A stretch of DNA of 64,000 nucleotides, taken from NCBI GenBank assembly GCA_034638255.1, contig JAWPGT010000069.1:53878-117877 (forward strand). Direction: 5' to 3'. The position numbers and the translations under genes were made by a program. The notes under the pieces were generated by a model. It saw nothing but the letters and a program-made list of their open reading frames with translations, was not told where the DNA came from and ran no database searches. This stretch comes from Coprinus comatus. Lineage: Eukaryota > Basidiomycota > Agaricomycetes > Agaricales > Agaricaceae. Positions within the stretch are counted from its first letter, which is position 1; each line of letters begins with the position of its first letter. Of the stretch, positions 1-11,129 are shown piece by piece.

Positions 1-654
1 TATGAAGAAAATTCCAGTATCCAAGAGGAGTCTACATACAAAAATCACGCAAGATTACGCAAGGAGCCAAGAGAAACCACATAAGTCAGACAAGAGAGAA
101 ACAAGGCGTAAAAAGTGGGCGTTGAAAGAGAGAGAAGGATTTAGAGATTGGGAACTCATGAAAGGAAAATTAGACGGGCTGGAAGAAGTGACTATGGAGA
201 TACTATGAGCACACAGAAGCCCCTGGATAATTGTGTTGTTTACTTACTGAGAAATCTTCGAGGATGCCGCACAACCGGTAGCCAATGGCCATGAATGCCG
301 CAGGAAGCATGAGAGGTTGTTACAGCGGCGGTCTATGAGATAGATATGAGGACTATCGATAGGCAATCGATGGATGTGAGGGTGAACGGAAGACTAAGGC
401 CATACGTTATCACCCATTGAGCCACACATCGTTAGAGATCATCGTCTACAAAGCAGAGTGAACAGTAAAGTGAGTTTAACGGGTCTCAAAGGTCGAAAAT
501 AGGAGATGATTGACTCACTTGTAGTAGTAGATTGTCAAGCTGTGAATGTGATAAGATGATAGAATATATATACAGCCTTTTAAGCGATTTTACACTTTGT
601 TCTTGTTTGACATTTCCCAGACAGAAACATTCATAACTCGGGATTAAACAGCAC
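1..654. other. unassigned stretch at window edge
   Basis: The first 208 bases hold an open frame on the plus strand (68 codons, lysine/arginine/glutamate-rich) that runs in from the window edge. It could be the last exon of a gene lying to the left, but I recognise no domain in it. From 209 to 654 I see no coding signal, only AT-rich DNA. I cannot tell whether the open frame is real. Confidence 0.25.
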
Positions 655-1088
655 ACCCTCTTCTTAGATCAAGTCAGCATACCTTTATAGGTCAGACCTC
701 ATGGAAAATTGCTGTTATTTCTGCTCGAAAGGAGTGAAAGTGGCACAGCTTATGGGCCATGGGTGGCTTGTGCTGAGCGTTTAACAGCTACACAATGTAG
801 TGTTTCACATCGATGCGATTGATCTTAATTGTTCTGTTACAGCCTAGAAGATTCAGCGCACTAAGCTAAGCCATTGATTAGGGCGATGAGGGATGAGGGA
901 ACACTGGTGCAACACCGAAAATACTTCAAGGGACGTGGTGAGAAAGTTTTGAGTTGGCCCCCAGAACGTGAGAAAATAATTTCAAATCCCGAAAATTCAT
1001 TTTTACTGGAAAACTTATCCAGGGTCAACATTTCAACTGCATTAATCATACTTGTTACACAAGTTTTCAACCTCGCATTCCAAATAAA
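655..1088 (+). promoter_or_regulatory. duplicated 5' region of F-box copy A
   Basis: This block matches the reverse complement of 35893-36250, the region upstream of F-box copy C. Shared runs include the segment around 'atttctgctcgaaag' and the neighbouring 'atggaaaattgctgt' (copy C has caaattgctgt). The last 70 bases before the start codon (tttcaacc..cattccaaat) recur before copy B at about 3668-3688. The genes were therefore duplicated with their promoters. I do not see a clear TATA box. Confidence 0.5.
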
Positions 1089-3393
1089 ATGCAACAAGTA
1101 ACTCGAAGGTCATCTCGGCTCAAGCGGAAGATCCAAGTACCAGAAGCCATTACCCAAGTTCAAGAACTTATTCAAGACGAAGATGAAGAACTTGAGACTC
1201 CCGACGTGTCAGATGTTGAGGATGAAGAAGAGGAACGGAAGACTACGCGTAAAAAACGCAAGACTAATCCTAAAACAAAAGCACTTGACGCGGCGACTCT
1301 TAATGAAATGCCAGGTGTTAACAAACAGGAACCGTCTCCCTTTCGGAACGTCAGAGGACGTAGAGGATTCTTACAATACATGAACGACATGCCTCTTGAT
1401 ATTTTATATGAAATATTTGGAGAGCTTGAACCTGTTGATCTTCTACACCTGTCTTGGTCGTGCAAAAGCGTTCGTGCAGTTGTGATGGATAGACAGGTAA
1501 AATTCCTGTGGGAAAAGGTACACTGTGACGTATTGTGAATTGTCAGACCAATCCTCATTGTTGCCCATAGGCCTACAAAGCATTAAAAGACCCGCCGCCT
1601 CCATGCCCTTCTGACCTTAACTATGCCCAGTATACTCGATTTCTATTTGTCAATCGTTGCATGGTGAGTTTTTCTCCTGACTTCATACAATGTGATTTGC
1701 TTATGGGATCAGGTATGTCAGGTGGCTGCGGCCAGCAGCGCACAGTATTACTCCTGGGGATTGAGGTTTAAGGCGTGCAAGAGGTGTTTAAAAACCACGC
1801 AGTGAGTGGTACATTTGAGGGAAAAGCCTAATCATCATTGAATGTTTCTCAGTTTCACCACTTATGTGTCAAGTGGTGAAATTGCCACGTATCATCACCA
1901 TATCCGACCGGGTAAGTTTCGGGGGGACTACCGGTTGCATAACTAGGTCCATGCTCTTACTAACCTGTTGATTCTTCAGGGGGTAAAATCAGATATTATT
2001 TGAAGTTTGTCGAGGAGGTTGCCCATAGCTACGTGGAAAATCCTCAATCGATCAACGTACAAGAGCTTAGTGAGGATTACCAACGGAAAGAACTAGTGAG
2101 ACTTGGTCTTTCACGATAATACATTGTATTAATAAACATAGGGTGAAGGGGATTATAAAAAATGGAGAAGGCATCTGGATTTAAACAGAAATGAAGTTCT
2201 AAGCCAAAAATGTGAAGCTAGGCGCGGGGCGTACGTGAAGCATTCCACATCATTTGAACATCAATTGACATTCTCCTCCACATTTTTTAACACAGTATCC
2301 TCCAAAAACTTGATGAAATAGGTATGACTGTTTATGAGAAGGCTCCTTTTTTGCTTAATTCTAGAATAGGATGGTCGACGGAGATGGTTGTGAAATACGC
2401 TGAGCACACAGAATTTGGAGTCAATAATTTGCCTACATTCGGAAGGTCGTCCAAATTAACTCAAGGAGGTTTGTGATCATCCAATTCTTTGAGCGTCACG
2501 AGCCGTTAACTTAGTACTTAGAGTGGATTAAGATTTGTCCAGAAATACTACCAATCCTGGAAGAAGGCAAGTTGAACTGGCAACGGAACGCATTCTTAAA
2601 AATGGCCAACAATTTCGTGCCACTTTTAAACAATGGTACAACGTTCAATTCCAAAGGCTGGAACTGGACGTAGATTTCCAAGCGGTTCCTTTCGATTTTA
2701 TGATCCACGAACCATTCATGTCCTCGATTCTCAACTATAACGAGGAAGCAACATTTCCCCTTGATGAAGAGACAGCTTCAACATTCATGGTTTTGCACAC
2801 CGAATCTCTCCGAAAACGCAATCAGATTTTGTTTGATCTACTCCCAGAAGACATGAAACAACAAGCTAAAGCTATGAATGATCCTTATCAAGTGCTACGC
2901 CTCGCCTCTGCCTGGTTTTCTAGGGATAATCTTCTCACAGATTATTCCGCGATCATATCCAATATCAGAATACCTTATCTGGAATTGGATGATACATGCG
3001 AGATATTGAAGTATCGAGAATACTTCGATAATACAATCGACAACCTCAATCTCTCGTTCAGTTACAATTCACACAACCTCGCAAACTATCTTATCAAAGC
3101 CAGTAGCAATAACCCGAATATAACGATGACAACGATGACAAGGGACGTGCAGTCTTCAGTTGTAAAGATACACTGTATTCGTTGTACCCATCATCCCAAC
3201 ATAGACGATTGGTTTCGTGTAGTGAGTATTTCTCATCAATGTGCAAGCATCAAACAACATTAACTTTTGTGTATAATAGATTCACCATGGCTATCAGCAC
3301 GCTCGACCGATTATGGACGAATCTCAGCTTTCCTGGGATGGAATGTTTTCTATTGAGACAAAACCAGAAGCCAAATTGTTGCCTACAGTCTAG
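1089..3393 (+). pseudogene. F-box protein gene, copy A (probably frameshifted)
   Basis: Exon 1 (1089-1517) encodes a basic/acidic N-terminal tail and an F-box: MPLDILYEIFGELEPVDLLHLSWSCKSVRAVV. By family, F-box proteins link substrates to SCF ubiquitin ligases through Skp1. Splice signals give further exons at 1571-1663 and 1722 to about 1800 (SWGLRFKACKRCL, a CxxC pair). Later exons lie at about 1980-2120 and 2290-2470, and a long C-terminal exon at about 2520-3260 contains a second CxxC (HCIRC). A last exon is at about 3281-3393. Copies B, C, D and E in this window are homologous. Compared with copy C, one base is missing at 2585/2586: the frame before reads GKLNWQRN and the frame after reads ERILKNGQQF. 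Unless splicing rescues it, the gene is broken. Exon joins beyond the third are approximate. Confidence 0.6.
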
Positions 3394-3599
3394 TCGATGT
3401 TACCTGGGGTTGAATACTACTTGATGTTACTAATTCCAACAATATTGATTATCTTCCAATCTTTTCCAATCCATGTTAACATCGTTACTATCCGAAATTA
3501 TAATGGGGGTGTTAAAGCTATGAGGAAGCGGATCCCGAAAGGTCTCCTCCAGGTCTCATCACTTCATGAAAATGAGCAAGGCGTGGGAAACTGCGCTTA

Positions 3600-4660
3600 A
3601 ATTCCTAAAACGAATTTAATCCTGTTGTTGTCAACCACCTTAATCATATCACTTATTACACGATTTTTCAACCACACATTCCAAATAATGCAACAAGCAC
3701 GAAGGGAAAATCATTTCCACACCAAGCGGAAGAATCAAGTACTAGAATGCACTGGTCAAGTCCAAGGTACAAGAACCTATTCAAGATAATGACGCGTCCG
3801 ACGTCGAAAATACTGGAGAAAAAGAAAGAACAACGCGTGAAAAAACGCAAGACCAGACATGAATTTGACTCGACAACGGCATTTGAAGCACTAGTTACTG
3901 TTGCAAAGCAGCAAGAAGCATCCCTGTTTCACAATGTTAGAGGTTGTAGGTGTAGGGTACATGAATGACATACCTCTTGACATTTTGCATGTAATTCCCG
4001 GCGAGCTAACCCATCAATATTCTTTATCCAAAGTATTGGTGCAATAGAGCATTGAAGCATCAGTTCGCCTCCATGTCCTGCTAGCTATTCTTATTTGTCA
4101 ATCGTTGTATGGTGAGGGTTCGTTGCTGACTTCATACGATGTCATTTACTCACGAAGGTAGCAGCTTTTGTCTGGTAGCCACACTGCACAGGCAATGGCG
4201 CTTACTGCTATTCCTGGGGATTGAGGCTTAAAGGATGAAAAAAGTGTCTCTTGGAAACGTACGTTACTCTCGAGTCTCAGTATATTCGATGAAATCAAAT
4301 ACTGAATATTTATCAGTTTCATACCTGATAAAGACGTACACGCTAAGATGTATGGTCACTGTGTCTGAACAAGTAGGTTTGGATGTTTTGTATACTCCCA
4401 GGTCTCACTTTTAAATACATATTTGTTTTCAGGTGGTCGTGGTACCTATTATCTGAAGTCTTCGAGGTTAAGTGCAGTATAAATTGTGGGACGATCGAGC
4501 ATTTCTATTATTCGAAGAAGCACCATTTCTCAGAGATGATAATCACCAGGCTCATGAGTCGCGGTCTATGGACGTCTACTCCAAGGTGCAGCCGACATCC
4601 CATCCAAACAACCTTCTCTATGTTTTTCGTGCGATTATGAAATTAGAAGGGTCCAGACCA
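3600..4660 (+). pseudogene. F-box gene copy B, heavily decayed
   Basis: The copy starts like copy A (an ATG CAA CAA start at 3688 after the same leader), but the frame stops after about 35 codons. Recognisable islands follow in changing frames. These include KKRKTRHEFDSTTAFEA, a relic of the segment before the F-box (FHNVRG), a relic of PLDIL, the exon start 'gcattgaagcatcagttcgcctccatgtcc', and SWGLRLKG followed by a stop where copy A has SWGLRFKAC. A 'GGTACCTATTATCTGAAG' stretch at about 4438 corresponds to the YYLK exon. I see no way to read it as one protein. The 3' half present in copies A and C is missing here; the YR retrotransposon begins not far downstream. Confidence 0.65.
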
Positions 4661-5024
4661 ACTTTCGAAGCGCCAAGATAGTAACCCAATTCACAAGCAT
4701 GTATATAATAAAGTGCGTTATCATTCTACGAAAGCCACTATCCCAAATTTTGTAATTCTTCCTGGAGTTAAGCACTCTTGTTCGGCGAGTCAGATAATCA
4801 ATCAAAGGGATATAATAATATTGTCTGTGTGTGTAGTAATGAATGAACAGCCACCTACGATGTGGGTGAGGAGAACCGAGGCCATTACATTTTTCCGAGC
4901 GAATTTGAGTAGGAGAAAAAGGGAGGAAAAATATAAGGCTGTTGGTATCCGGGCGGCACATCGATTGGATGAGCATGAAGGCTCACCCAGTTGGAGAGGG
5001 AGGAAGCTCCCAGCCGACATCGAA
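4661..5024. other. right-of-pseudogene / 3' flank of YR retrotransposon
   Basis: No gene is recognisable. On the minus strand this is the region 3' of the tyrosine recombinase frame, where a Ngaro- or PAT-like element would carry its B1-A2-B2 repeats. I looked for long repeats shared with 10453-11100 and within the stretch itself and did not find them by eye, so the 3' end of the element is undefined. Confidence 0.3.
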
Positions 5025-6239
5025 TCATCGGCGTGTCGGCTCGCCCAGAAGATGAGGTTCGGACCTCTGCAGATTGTGTTCGGGTTGTTTCTGGTAGTGG
5101 ACCATTGCATTTGAGGTGTTTGATGAACTTTGTGTGGTTCCAGTTTCTCCAATGGGTAGCTTTAGATTGCTAATGTGGAGGGGAACTATGTCTTCTGCCG
5201 ATCTCCAGTATTTCAGGAAGGCGTCTGATGACCAGTGTCCAGTCGTTTTGACTACATCTGGGGGAACGCCAGACAAGAGGAGTTGTGTTGTGCCTCCGAT
5301 TCTGAAGGAATGTCTGGTGCAATTTTTGTGGCCGGTCTTCTTCCAGATCTCGTTGCACTTCTTGATGAACCTGTGCTTGGTGAGTGTTATAACCTGGTTT
5401 CCTCGCACAAATGAAAATAGGGGGGAGGATCTTGGCATGTTGGCGGTTTTGTCTAGGAAATTTTTCATTGCTTGAATCGGGTCAGTCTCTGGTGAATGGA
5501 TCTGTTTTGACAAAACTACGGTTTGTCCTTTTCTGTCGGTCTTGGTTTTGGGGATGAAAAGGTTCCATGACATCTTCGAAGGTTGTGTTGATGTTTCGAT
5601 GTCGTTCTTTGAAGGTCGTTCGGTTGTTGATAGGTCTTGGCCTGATGTTGGTAATAGTTCACCGAGCCTGCATTGTGCCCAGAAAGCCGTGCAGGCACAA
5701 GCTAATATGGCTATGTCTTCAGTGTTGTTCATGTGTAGATGTTTCGCCAAGGATCTGAGTGCATCAAATGTGACGTGTCTCTTCCGTGTGTGGCCGGTAT
5801 CTCTGGGTGCGAGGTTCTTGCATCCTTTCAAAACTTGTTTTAATCTAGAACCGCCATGCCAATGCCAGTCGTTGAAGGTATGCCAGGCCTTCATGGCGGA
5901 AATCCGGCTATTGACTGCTGTTGCAGAGAGGGTGCCTAGGGATTTGGTGGCGAAGGCACATAGTAAATACTCAGATGATGGTGTTCGTTTCTCTGGGGGA
6001 ATGCCATGTGTGTCGCAGAATTGGTGAAATCTTTGAATTGAACGTCTATAGCCATTAGTTGTTGAAGTCGCCCAACTATGTTTCAGGGCTTTGATGATGT
6101 TCATGTCAGTCTCCGAGTTGAAATCACTGGGGCCTACTAGGGAGGATGTTCGTAATGGGATGATCAGTCTCTTCTTCTGGGTATCTATGGATTGTAGAGA
6201 CTGAGTGGATGGGATGAAGCGTGGTAGGAAAGGAGGCAT
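5025..6239 (-). CDS. tyrosine recombinase of YR retrotransposon
   Basis: This is an open frame of about 404 codons from the ATG at 6239; upstream in-frame codons up to 6251 are also open. It has the complete tyrosine-recombinase catalytic set. Numbering from the upstream end of the frame, R is near 195 (AQCRLGELL), K near 235-237 (PKTKTDRKG), HxxR at 314-317 (RHSFRIGG), H339 (TGHWSSD) and Y348 (FLKYWRS). The N-terminal part (KALKHSWATSTTNGYRRSIQRF) looks like the core-binding domain. In this element class the enzyme inserts a circular cDNA by site-specific recombination in place of an integrase. The frame follows the RT/RNase H frame by about 80 bases on the same strand. I see no stop or frameshift, so the product could be active. 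Confidence 0.88.
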   Translation of the reverse strand: MPPFLPRFIPSTQSLQSIDTQKKRLIIPLRTSSLVGPSDFNSETDMNIIKALKHSWATSTTNGYRRSIQRFHQFCDTHGIPPEKRTPSSEYLLCAFATKSLGTLSATAVNSRISAMKAWHTFNDWHWHGGSRLKQVLKGCKNLAPRDTGHTRKRHVTFDALRSLAKHLHMNNTEDIAILACACTAFWAQCRLGELLPTSGQDLSTTERPSKNDIETSTQPSKMSWNLFIPKTKTDRKGQTVVLSKQIHSPETDPIQAMKNFLDKTANMPRSSPLFSFVRGNQVITLTKHRFIKKCNEIWKKTGHKNCTRHSFRIGGTTQLLLSGVPPDVVKTTGHWSSDAFLKYWRSAEDIVPLHISNLKLPIGETGTTQSSSNTSNAMVHYQKQPEHNLQRSEPHLLGEPTRR

Positions 6240-6318
6240 TGCTATTAACAATAGACTGGTATGTAGGTTAGTTTCGCTACGGTGCTATGTGTATGTCAAA
6301 TATGTCGTGAGAAAAGAA

Positions 6319-8115
6319 TTATGTAATAAAGTTGTCATCGGTGAGATATGGATTGAGAAAAGGAGTCATAATAAAGGAGTCTGTGCAGTGAACAAATGAG
6401 ACTGGGACTAAACCTCTGGAAGGTTTGTCTGCTAAGTTTGATTTGGATTGGACATATACTGATGTTAGCCACAGGGAGTTGACCCAGAGAAGCGTTGTGA
6501 TATGTTGGAGAATGAGATTTTGCTCATGACTCCGGGATTTTCCGTTATTGATTGCATCGATAACACCTGTGTTGTCTGATTTCAACACAAAATGAACGTT
6601 GCTGAATTTCTTGTGTGCTGCTAGATGGAGACCGCATTCAATCGCTACGATCTCGGCCCAACCAATTGTGTGTTCTCGGTGATCATTCCACCCTCTCTTT
6701 AATTTCCAAGATTTCCATTCACTCCCGAAGATCACGCCGATTCCCCATGATGTGGACGCATCTACCCAAAATTCTATTGGAGATGGTGGGGGTGGTGGGA
6801 GGATCTTGGAAGGATGTGTGGTATCTTGTAAGTTGTTGATCCACCAGATAGCATCGTTCCTGACAGTCACATTGGGGCTTCTCTTAGCAAAGGGTGATGA
6901 GCTTCTGGATGAGTGCACGAATCTTGATAGTGCGGGTAGACGAGATCTCCCATCAGGGAGTGCTAAGGAGCAGTGAACCAGGGTGCCGAGTAATGTTTCG
7001 GCATCGCGTTTCGTGAATTTCTTAGAGGGATCTGCCCAGGGTGACAATCTATTTAAATATTTCATTCGTTTGTCATTCGGAATGCTGATGGTTTTGGATT
7101 CCAGGTCCCATAGGAAGCCCAGGTAGCGGAAGACTGATGCGAATGGAACTGTTTTCGATGGCTTCCAAGGCCATCCTAGTGGTTCTGCAATTTTCTCAAT
7201 GAGATCAAGGTCATATGTGTACGATTTTGGTTCAGGTGAGCAGTTTTCAAGTTCTTCCATGAGGTATCTTAGAAATAAGAAATCATCTACCCAGTTTTCG
7301 CAGGGGGATTTCGTGTGTTTCCAAATAATTTCGGACATTGCGTCTGCTAGTCTTCCGAACACGCCTCCAGAACTGCTTGCCCCGAAGGGAGCGCAATGGT
7401 CAATGTAGAATTTATTGTCCCACGAAACAACAAAGTACTTTTGTTGGGCTGGTGAAATTGGGCAGCATCGGAAAGCTGCGTCAACATCCATTGTTGCAGC
7501 TTGGGTTCCTGGTGGGGCCGTTTCTACCAGTTTGTAGATCTTGGTGAAGGTGCCCCAGTTGCAGGTAAATTCTTCTGGGTCTATGTCTGCATTTACTGAC
7601 TTGACTTCTTTGTCATTCCTCGGGAATGAGAAGTCTTGTATGACCCTGAATTCGTCTTGGCTGTTAGCTTTCGGGATGGTTCCGAGGGGGGAGGAGCGGA
7701 ATTCCCCGATTTTTTGACAAAGTTGTGATTTTGAGTATGGGCCGCTGTAGCGACTGGCGGTGAGTTCTTTTTTGATGTATTTTTCAATGACGTTGGGGTG
7801 GTCTGTGGCTGATTTGTGGTTTCTTGGGGTGTAGGTTGATTCGATTGGGGTTTTGACTCCCATGTCGAAACTGGATTCGATGCTGGATGGAACGTCGGGA
7901 AATTTATCTATTAGGTTGAATTGTTGTAGTATGTTTTTCCATTCTTTATGTACAAGGGGAGTGATCACTGGGAGGGTGTCATACGAATTTGCAGGATTGC
8001 GCTCCGTGATCGGTTGATTGGCAAAGTGTGCATTGGTGGACTCTGTGGTCTGTGGCTGGTGGGTGTTGGCATCCCACGACTCCGTTGAATTTATAACAGT
8101 AGAATTTTCTGTAAG
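6319..8115 (-). CDS. reverse transcriptase / RNase H of YR retrotransposon
   Basis: An uninterrupted frame of about 600 codons runs from near 8115; the stretch upstream of 7968 is in frame but lacks an ATG. RT motifs, numbered from 7968: SSPLGTIPK near 92, the first catalytic aspartates at TMDVDAAF (161/163), the template-grip segment APFGASSSGGVFGRLADAM, and the active-site box as NWVDDFLFL (228/229), with V replacing the usual xDD partner. RNase H follows with D403 (FWVDAS), E439 (GWAEIV), D465 (KSDNTG) and D514 (NLADKPS), a full D-E-D-D set. The protein copies element RNA to DNA and removes the RNA strand. An acceptor-like 'cttacag' at about 8112-8118 suggests that the frame is spliced or shifted onto gag, but this is inference. 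Confidence 0.85.
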   Translation of the reverse strand, partial: LTENSTVINSTESWDANTHQPQTTESTNAHFANQPITERNPANSYDTLPVITPLVHKEWKNILQQFNLIDKFPDVPSSIESSFDMGVKTPIESTYTPRNHKSATDHPNVIEKYIKKELTASRYSGPYSKSQLCQKIGEFRSSPLGTIPKANSQDEFRVIQDFSFPRNDKEVKSVNADIDPEEFTCNWGTFTKIYKLVETAPPGTQAATMDVDAAFRCCPISPAQQKYFVVSWDNKFYIDHCAPFGASSSGGVFGRLADAMSEIIWKHTKSPCENWVDDFLFLRYLMEELENCSPEPKSYTYDLDLIEKIAEPLGWPWKPSKTVPFASVFRYLGFLWDLESKTISIPNDKRMKYLNRLSPWADPSKKFTKRDAETLLGTLVHCSLALPDGRSRLPALSRFVHSSRSSSPFAKRSPNVTVRNDAIWWINNLQDTTHPSKILPPPPPSPIEFWVDASTSWGIGVIFGSEWKSWKLKRGWNDHREHTIGWAEIVAIECGLHLAAHKKFSNVHFVLKSDNTGVIDAINNGKSRSHEQNLILQHITTLLWVNSLWLTSVYVQSKSNLADKPSRGLVPVSFVHCTDSFIMTPFLNPYLTDDNFIT

Positions 8116-8341
8116 CGCAGGAACGTAGAGGACGACGAGACGGACGCGACGACGAAGGAATGAAAGGAATCAGTCAAGAAATGAGTGAGATATTAAGCAA
8201 GTACTGCAGACACTTGTATTAGACTAGAGAGTCTTCATGTGTCTGCAGGACGCTTCAGCTATGTGTGACGTGACACTGTGATGTCACAAAGATCGCAAAT
8301 CATGTACAAGTCCCAATCAACAGATAATGTCCAACCACAAC
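8116..8341. repeat. gag-RT junction with perfect 10-bp inverted repeat
   Basis: The stretch between the zinc-knuckle frame and the RT frame has no open frame of its own. It holds CTGCAGACAC at 8204-8213 and its exact complement GTGTCTGCAG at 8239-8248, separated by 25 bases. This could form a hairpin or only reflect splice-acceptor-like ctgcag sequences on the minus strand. A third 'gtactgcagac' occurs at 9561-9571 inside gag. Confidence 0.45.
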
Positions 8342-10452
8342 TCACAGAAGTGCTGACCTTAGGGACTGTCTAGAGCAATCCTGACATTTTCCTTCATTGT
8401 CGAACCTGGTGCCTTTTGGATTTGGTCCTGGCGGGAGTAGGATTGGGTTGCCATTGACCATGAATGATGATGTGCAGATGATGGATTGGTGGTTCCGATC
8501 TCCGCAGAGAAAACACCGACCTGGTTGTTTCCAGGTATTGTTTGTGTTGCTCAAGGGTCCTTGGTTCTTTCAAAAATTGTTGGGATTTTGTCGTTGGTAA
8601 GGATTGTATCATTGTTGTTGGCATGAAGGTCCAACTTGATATGGATTGTAATTGTTGTAGGACTTGTTGAATTGGTTATTTTGGAATGTGGGGTTGTTGT
8701 TCATTGGTCTCGGAATTTGAGCATGGAGTTGACTGTTGGCTTTTTCTAGACGTGCATATATACACTGTGACTCGGCTGTTTTCCAGATTTTTTCCTGGAG
8801 GGCAGCCGGGTCTAAGGCATGTTGACGGCTTTGCTTTCTGACAGCAATGTTGTATGTTATCCAAATGTCCCAATTTTGGGATTTGTCATTAGCTCTGAGT
8901 ATGTGATCAAAGTGGGCAATCCACATTGTATACAATTTGTGGGAGTTCATGGATTTAATCATGTATAACAAACGGCTCCATGCTTGATGCCACTCTTCAA
9001 AACTCAGTTTCTCCTCTTCTGCCTCATTGAGAGGTTTGTCCGTCAATGTGAGATTCCCATTGTTGTCCATGCGAACGTCTTGGCTGGTGACGTGGTTGGT
9101 AGCTCTGGAAAGACATCTTCTGTCTGTGAGATATGTCAGGGGAATGTGTGTTTCCCAGCCCCGTCCTTTCCTGAATCTGGCCCAGATGCTATCAGGGATC
9201 TCCACTGGTGCATCATTACACTGTTGTCCAGGTGTAAATTCAATGTAGCCTTTTTGTTCATGTTGGGTGACGATATGTTCATCATTGTCATTGACATCAT
9301 GGGGCGGTATATCTATTTTGGTTTGTGAACGGTTCATGAGTAATTTGGTTTTGAAATTGGTGTATATTGGGAATAAAGGGGACAACCGTGGTTGGGTTTG
9401 TTGACCCTTGTAAAGGGGTGGAGGACCTCGTAGGTCGTGTATATGTGTGCATTCGAAAATAGTAATTTTCGTATCCCTTGTTCTGGGATATAATCTGCTC
9501 GTACGCAGTACAATATATGTATGTGTGATATTATTGTGGCCCGTAGGCTGAATACATGAGGTACTGCAGACAAAATATCGCCCGTGGGCTAATGGTCCGT
9601 AGACATTTGGATTACCCCCGTACGGGCTCCAGTGTAATATGGGATGAACGAGAAAGGAGGATTTGACTCACGGTTCGCATCCATGGAGTTTGGAATGTCA
9701 GAGGGTTGGGTTGGACCGCCTAATGAGGTACCTGCATTCAGTGATGGTTTGTGTTGGGATCTGTTGCTGGGGTTGCCCAGTGTTGTAAATGGGTCTCTTG
9801 GGTTGTTCTCCGAGGATGGTGTTGTGTTGGGAATGTTGGGGGGTTGTTGATATTGATTTTGAACTTCCTGGTTCGCCATGGATTGTCCAGTCGTCGTCTG
9901 ATTCTGGGGCTGGGTAGGTATGTTGGCCCTTCTCGTTGGACGAGGTGTATTTGTTGTTTCTGGGGGTAGCTCAGTCGACGAGTTAGAATGGGTCGAAGTG
10001 GGGCTGTTGGGGATTCCTCCCCATTCGGATTCTTCAGATTCTTCGGAATGGTCAGTGGTTGGGGCTGCAGGCCCTCGTGTAATGCGGGGTGTCCGGTTTC
10101 TCGGATTAGGTTCTGTGATGTTCGCTCTTGATGCTCTTGGTCTGATGGCTGCAGGCCTGCCGGGTCTCCTGGGTCTTGGGAAGAGTCCGGTATATATTGG
10201 GTTTTCTTTGAGTTGTGGAATTTCGTTGAAATAGTTCTTGATGTTCCTTCTTAGGGTGACTACTGTGAGTCTTGGATTGTTCTCTTCTTCTGGGAGTTTG
10301 ATATAATTTGCTAAGTCGAGTAGTTGTCTCTTGTTAAGCGCAGATAGTGGTCTTGTAAACCTTCGCATGTGAGTTTCTTGACTTTCTGTCTGTCTTGTTC
10401 CTACGTTGGTTGAAGTAGTGTCGTTGTCTTCCATGGTGAATTGGTGATGCAT
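8342..10452 (-). pseudogene. gag of YR retrotransposon, broken
   Basis: The N-terminal block (10452 to about 9589) has a SAP-like segment (KRQLLDLANYIKLPEEE) and a long proline/serine/threonine-rich linker. The central block, whose frame is open from about 9640 to 8612, has the gag core typical of basidiomycete elements (SFEEWHQAWSRLL, DIWITYNIAVRKQS). The last block contains a CCHC zinc knuckle, CFLCGDRNHQSIIC, at about 8500, which binds nucleic acid. Three lesions are visible. The first and second blocks overlap near 9620-9640 in different frames, implying one small indel. Two in-frame TGA codons, 13 codons apart, occur at 8611-8609 and 8572-8570 just before the zinc knuckle; both could derive from CGA by C-to-T change. 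No intact gag protein is predicted. Confidence 0.78.
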
Positions 10453-11129
10453 GTTTTTAGGGATTAGTTAGCAAGAAAATGGATTTCACAGATGTGAGAA
10501 CGAGGACGTATGGTAGTAGATGAATTAAAATTAAAGTGAGACGCAACTGAGCTGTTTGAGGCACGTGACTCTTTCTACAAGAAAATGCATCTGACGAAGT
10601 CAGATGCTTCACACAGCTACTAAGGGTAAAGGGAATGGTTGAAGAAGTATTTTTGAGATCTGACGCGGAGAGATGAGCATTTTCAATTGCGCTCTACAGT
10701 TGTTGAGGGAGTGGCGATGACAGTGGGGTAGGAGTTTGTGCCTGAGGTGTTTAGGGTTTGTTTGAGGAGATATGGTGCGCACTATCTTCCCCATCATGGA
10801 TTCGACCTACTCAAAATGGAAATACTGGGCGCTCGCATTGCATGATGCTTCAAGTTTATGATTAATGACTAGGTTGTTGACGATAATTATGAGGTACGTT
10901 TCCTTCAAGTTCATCCTGGCCTGGGGATAACAAAATGATGACCTAGCACTATTAGATCTCTTATTCGTACCAAGTGATAATGTTGGGAGTGAAAATGCGT
11001 CCAATACGCATCTCAAATAAGTCAAGTAAGAGTATGATCATTGTGATTGTGCAAGAGTGTACTACCACACAACAATGCTAAATCATTCACGTGAAATCAC
11101 TGACATACCGCTGCAATGCTCGAGTAAAG
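10453..11129. other. non-coding flank with a 9-bp palindromic hairpin
   Basis: I see no convincing gene. At 10587-10607 there is a perfect hairpin, GCATCTGAC-GAA-GTCAGATGC. A related one lies at 11597-11617. The stretch is the presumed 5' flank or terminus of the YR retrotransposon, but no terminal repeat could be matched to the other side. Confidence 0.4.

Larger units (their letters stand above)
5025..10452 (-). mobile_element. tyrosine-recombinase retrotransposon (DIRS/Ngaro-like order gag-RT/RH-YR)
   Basis: Read on the minus strand, the coding order is gag (10452 to 8342), reverse transcriptase plus RNase H (about 8115 to 6319) and a tyrosine recombinase (6239 to 5025). There is no DDE integrase and no LTR. 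This order with a separate downstream recombinase fits the Ngaro/PAT branch of YR retrotransposons better than DIRS1, where the recombinase frame overlaps RT. I see no methyltransferase frame. The two enzymatic frames are open with all catalytic residues, while gag has several lesions, so this copy is probably non-autonomous for capsid but could supply enzymes. The outer boundaries are not resolved; the coordinates given are the coding extent only. Confidence 0.8.

Noticed and set aside
9334..9573. Separate minus-strand ORF inside gag
   Set aside because: The neighbouring frame is continuous with the gag core through this stretch, so this is an overlapping shadow.
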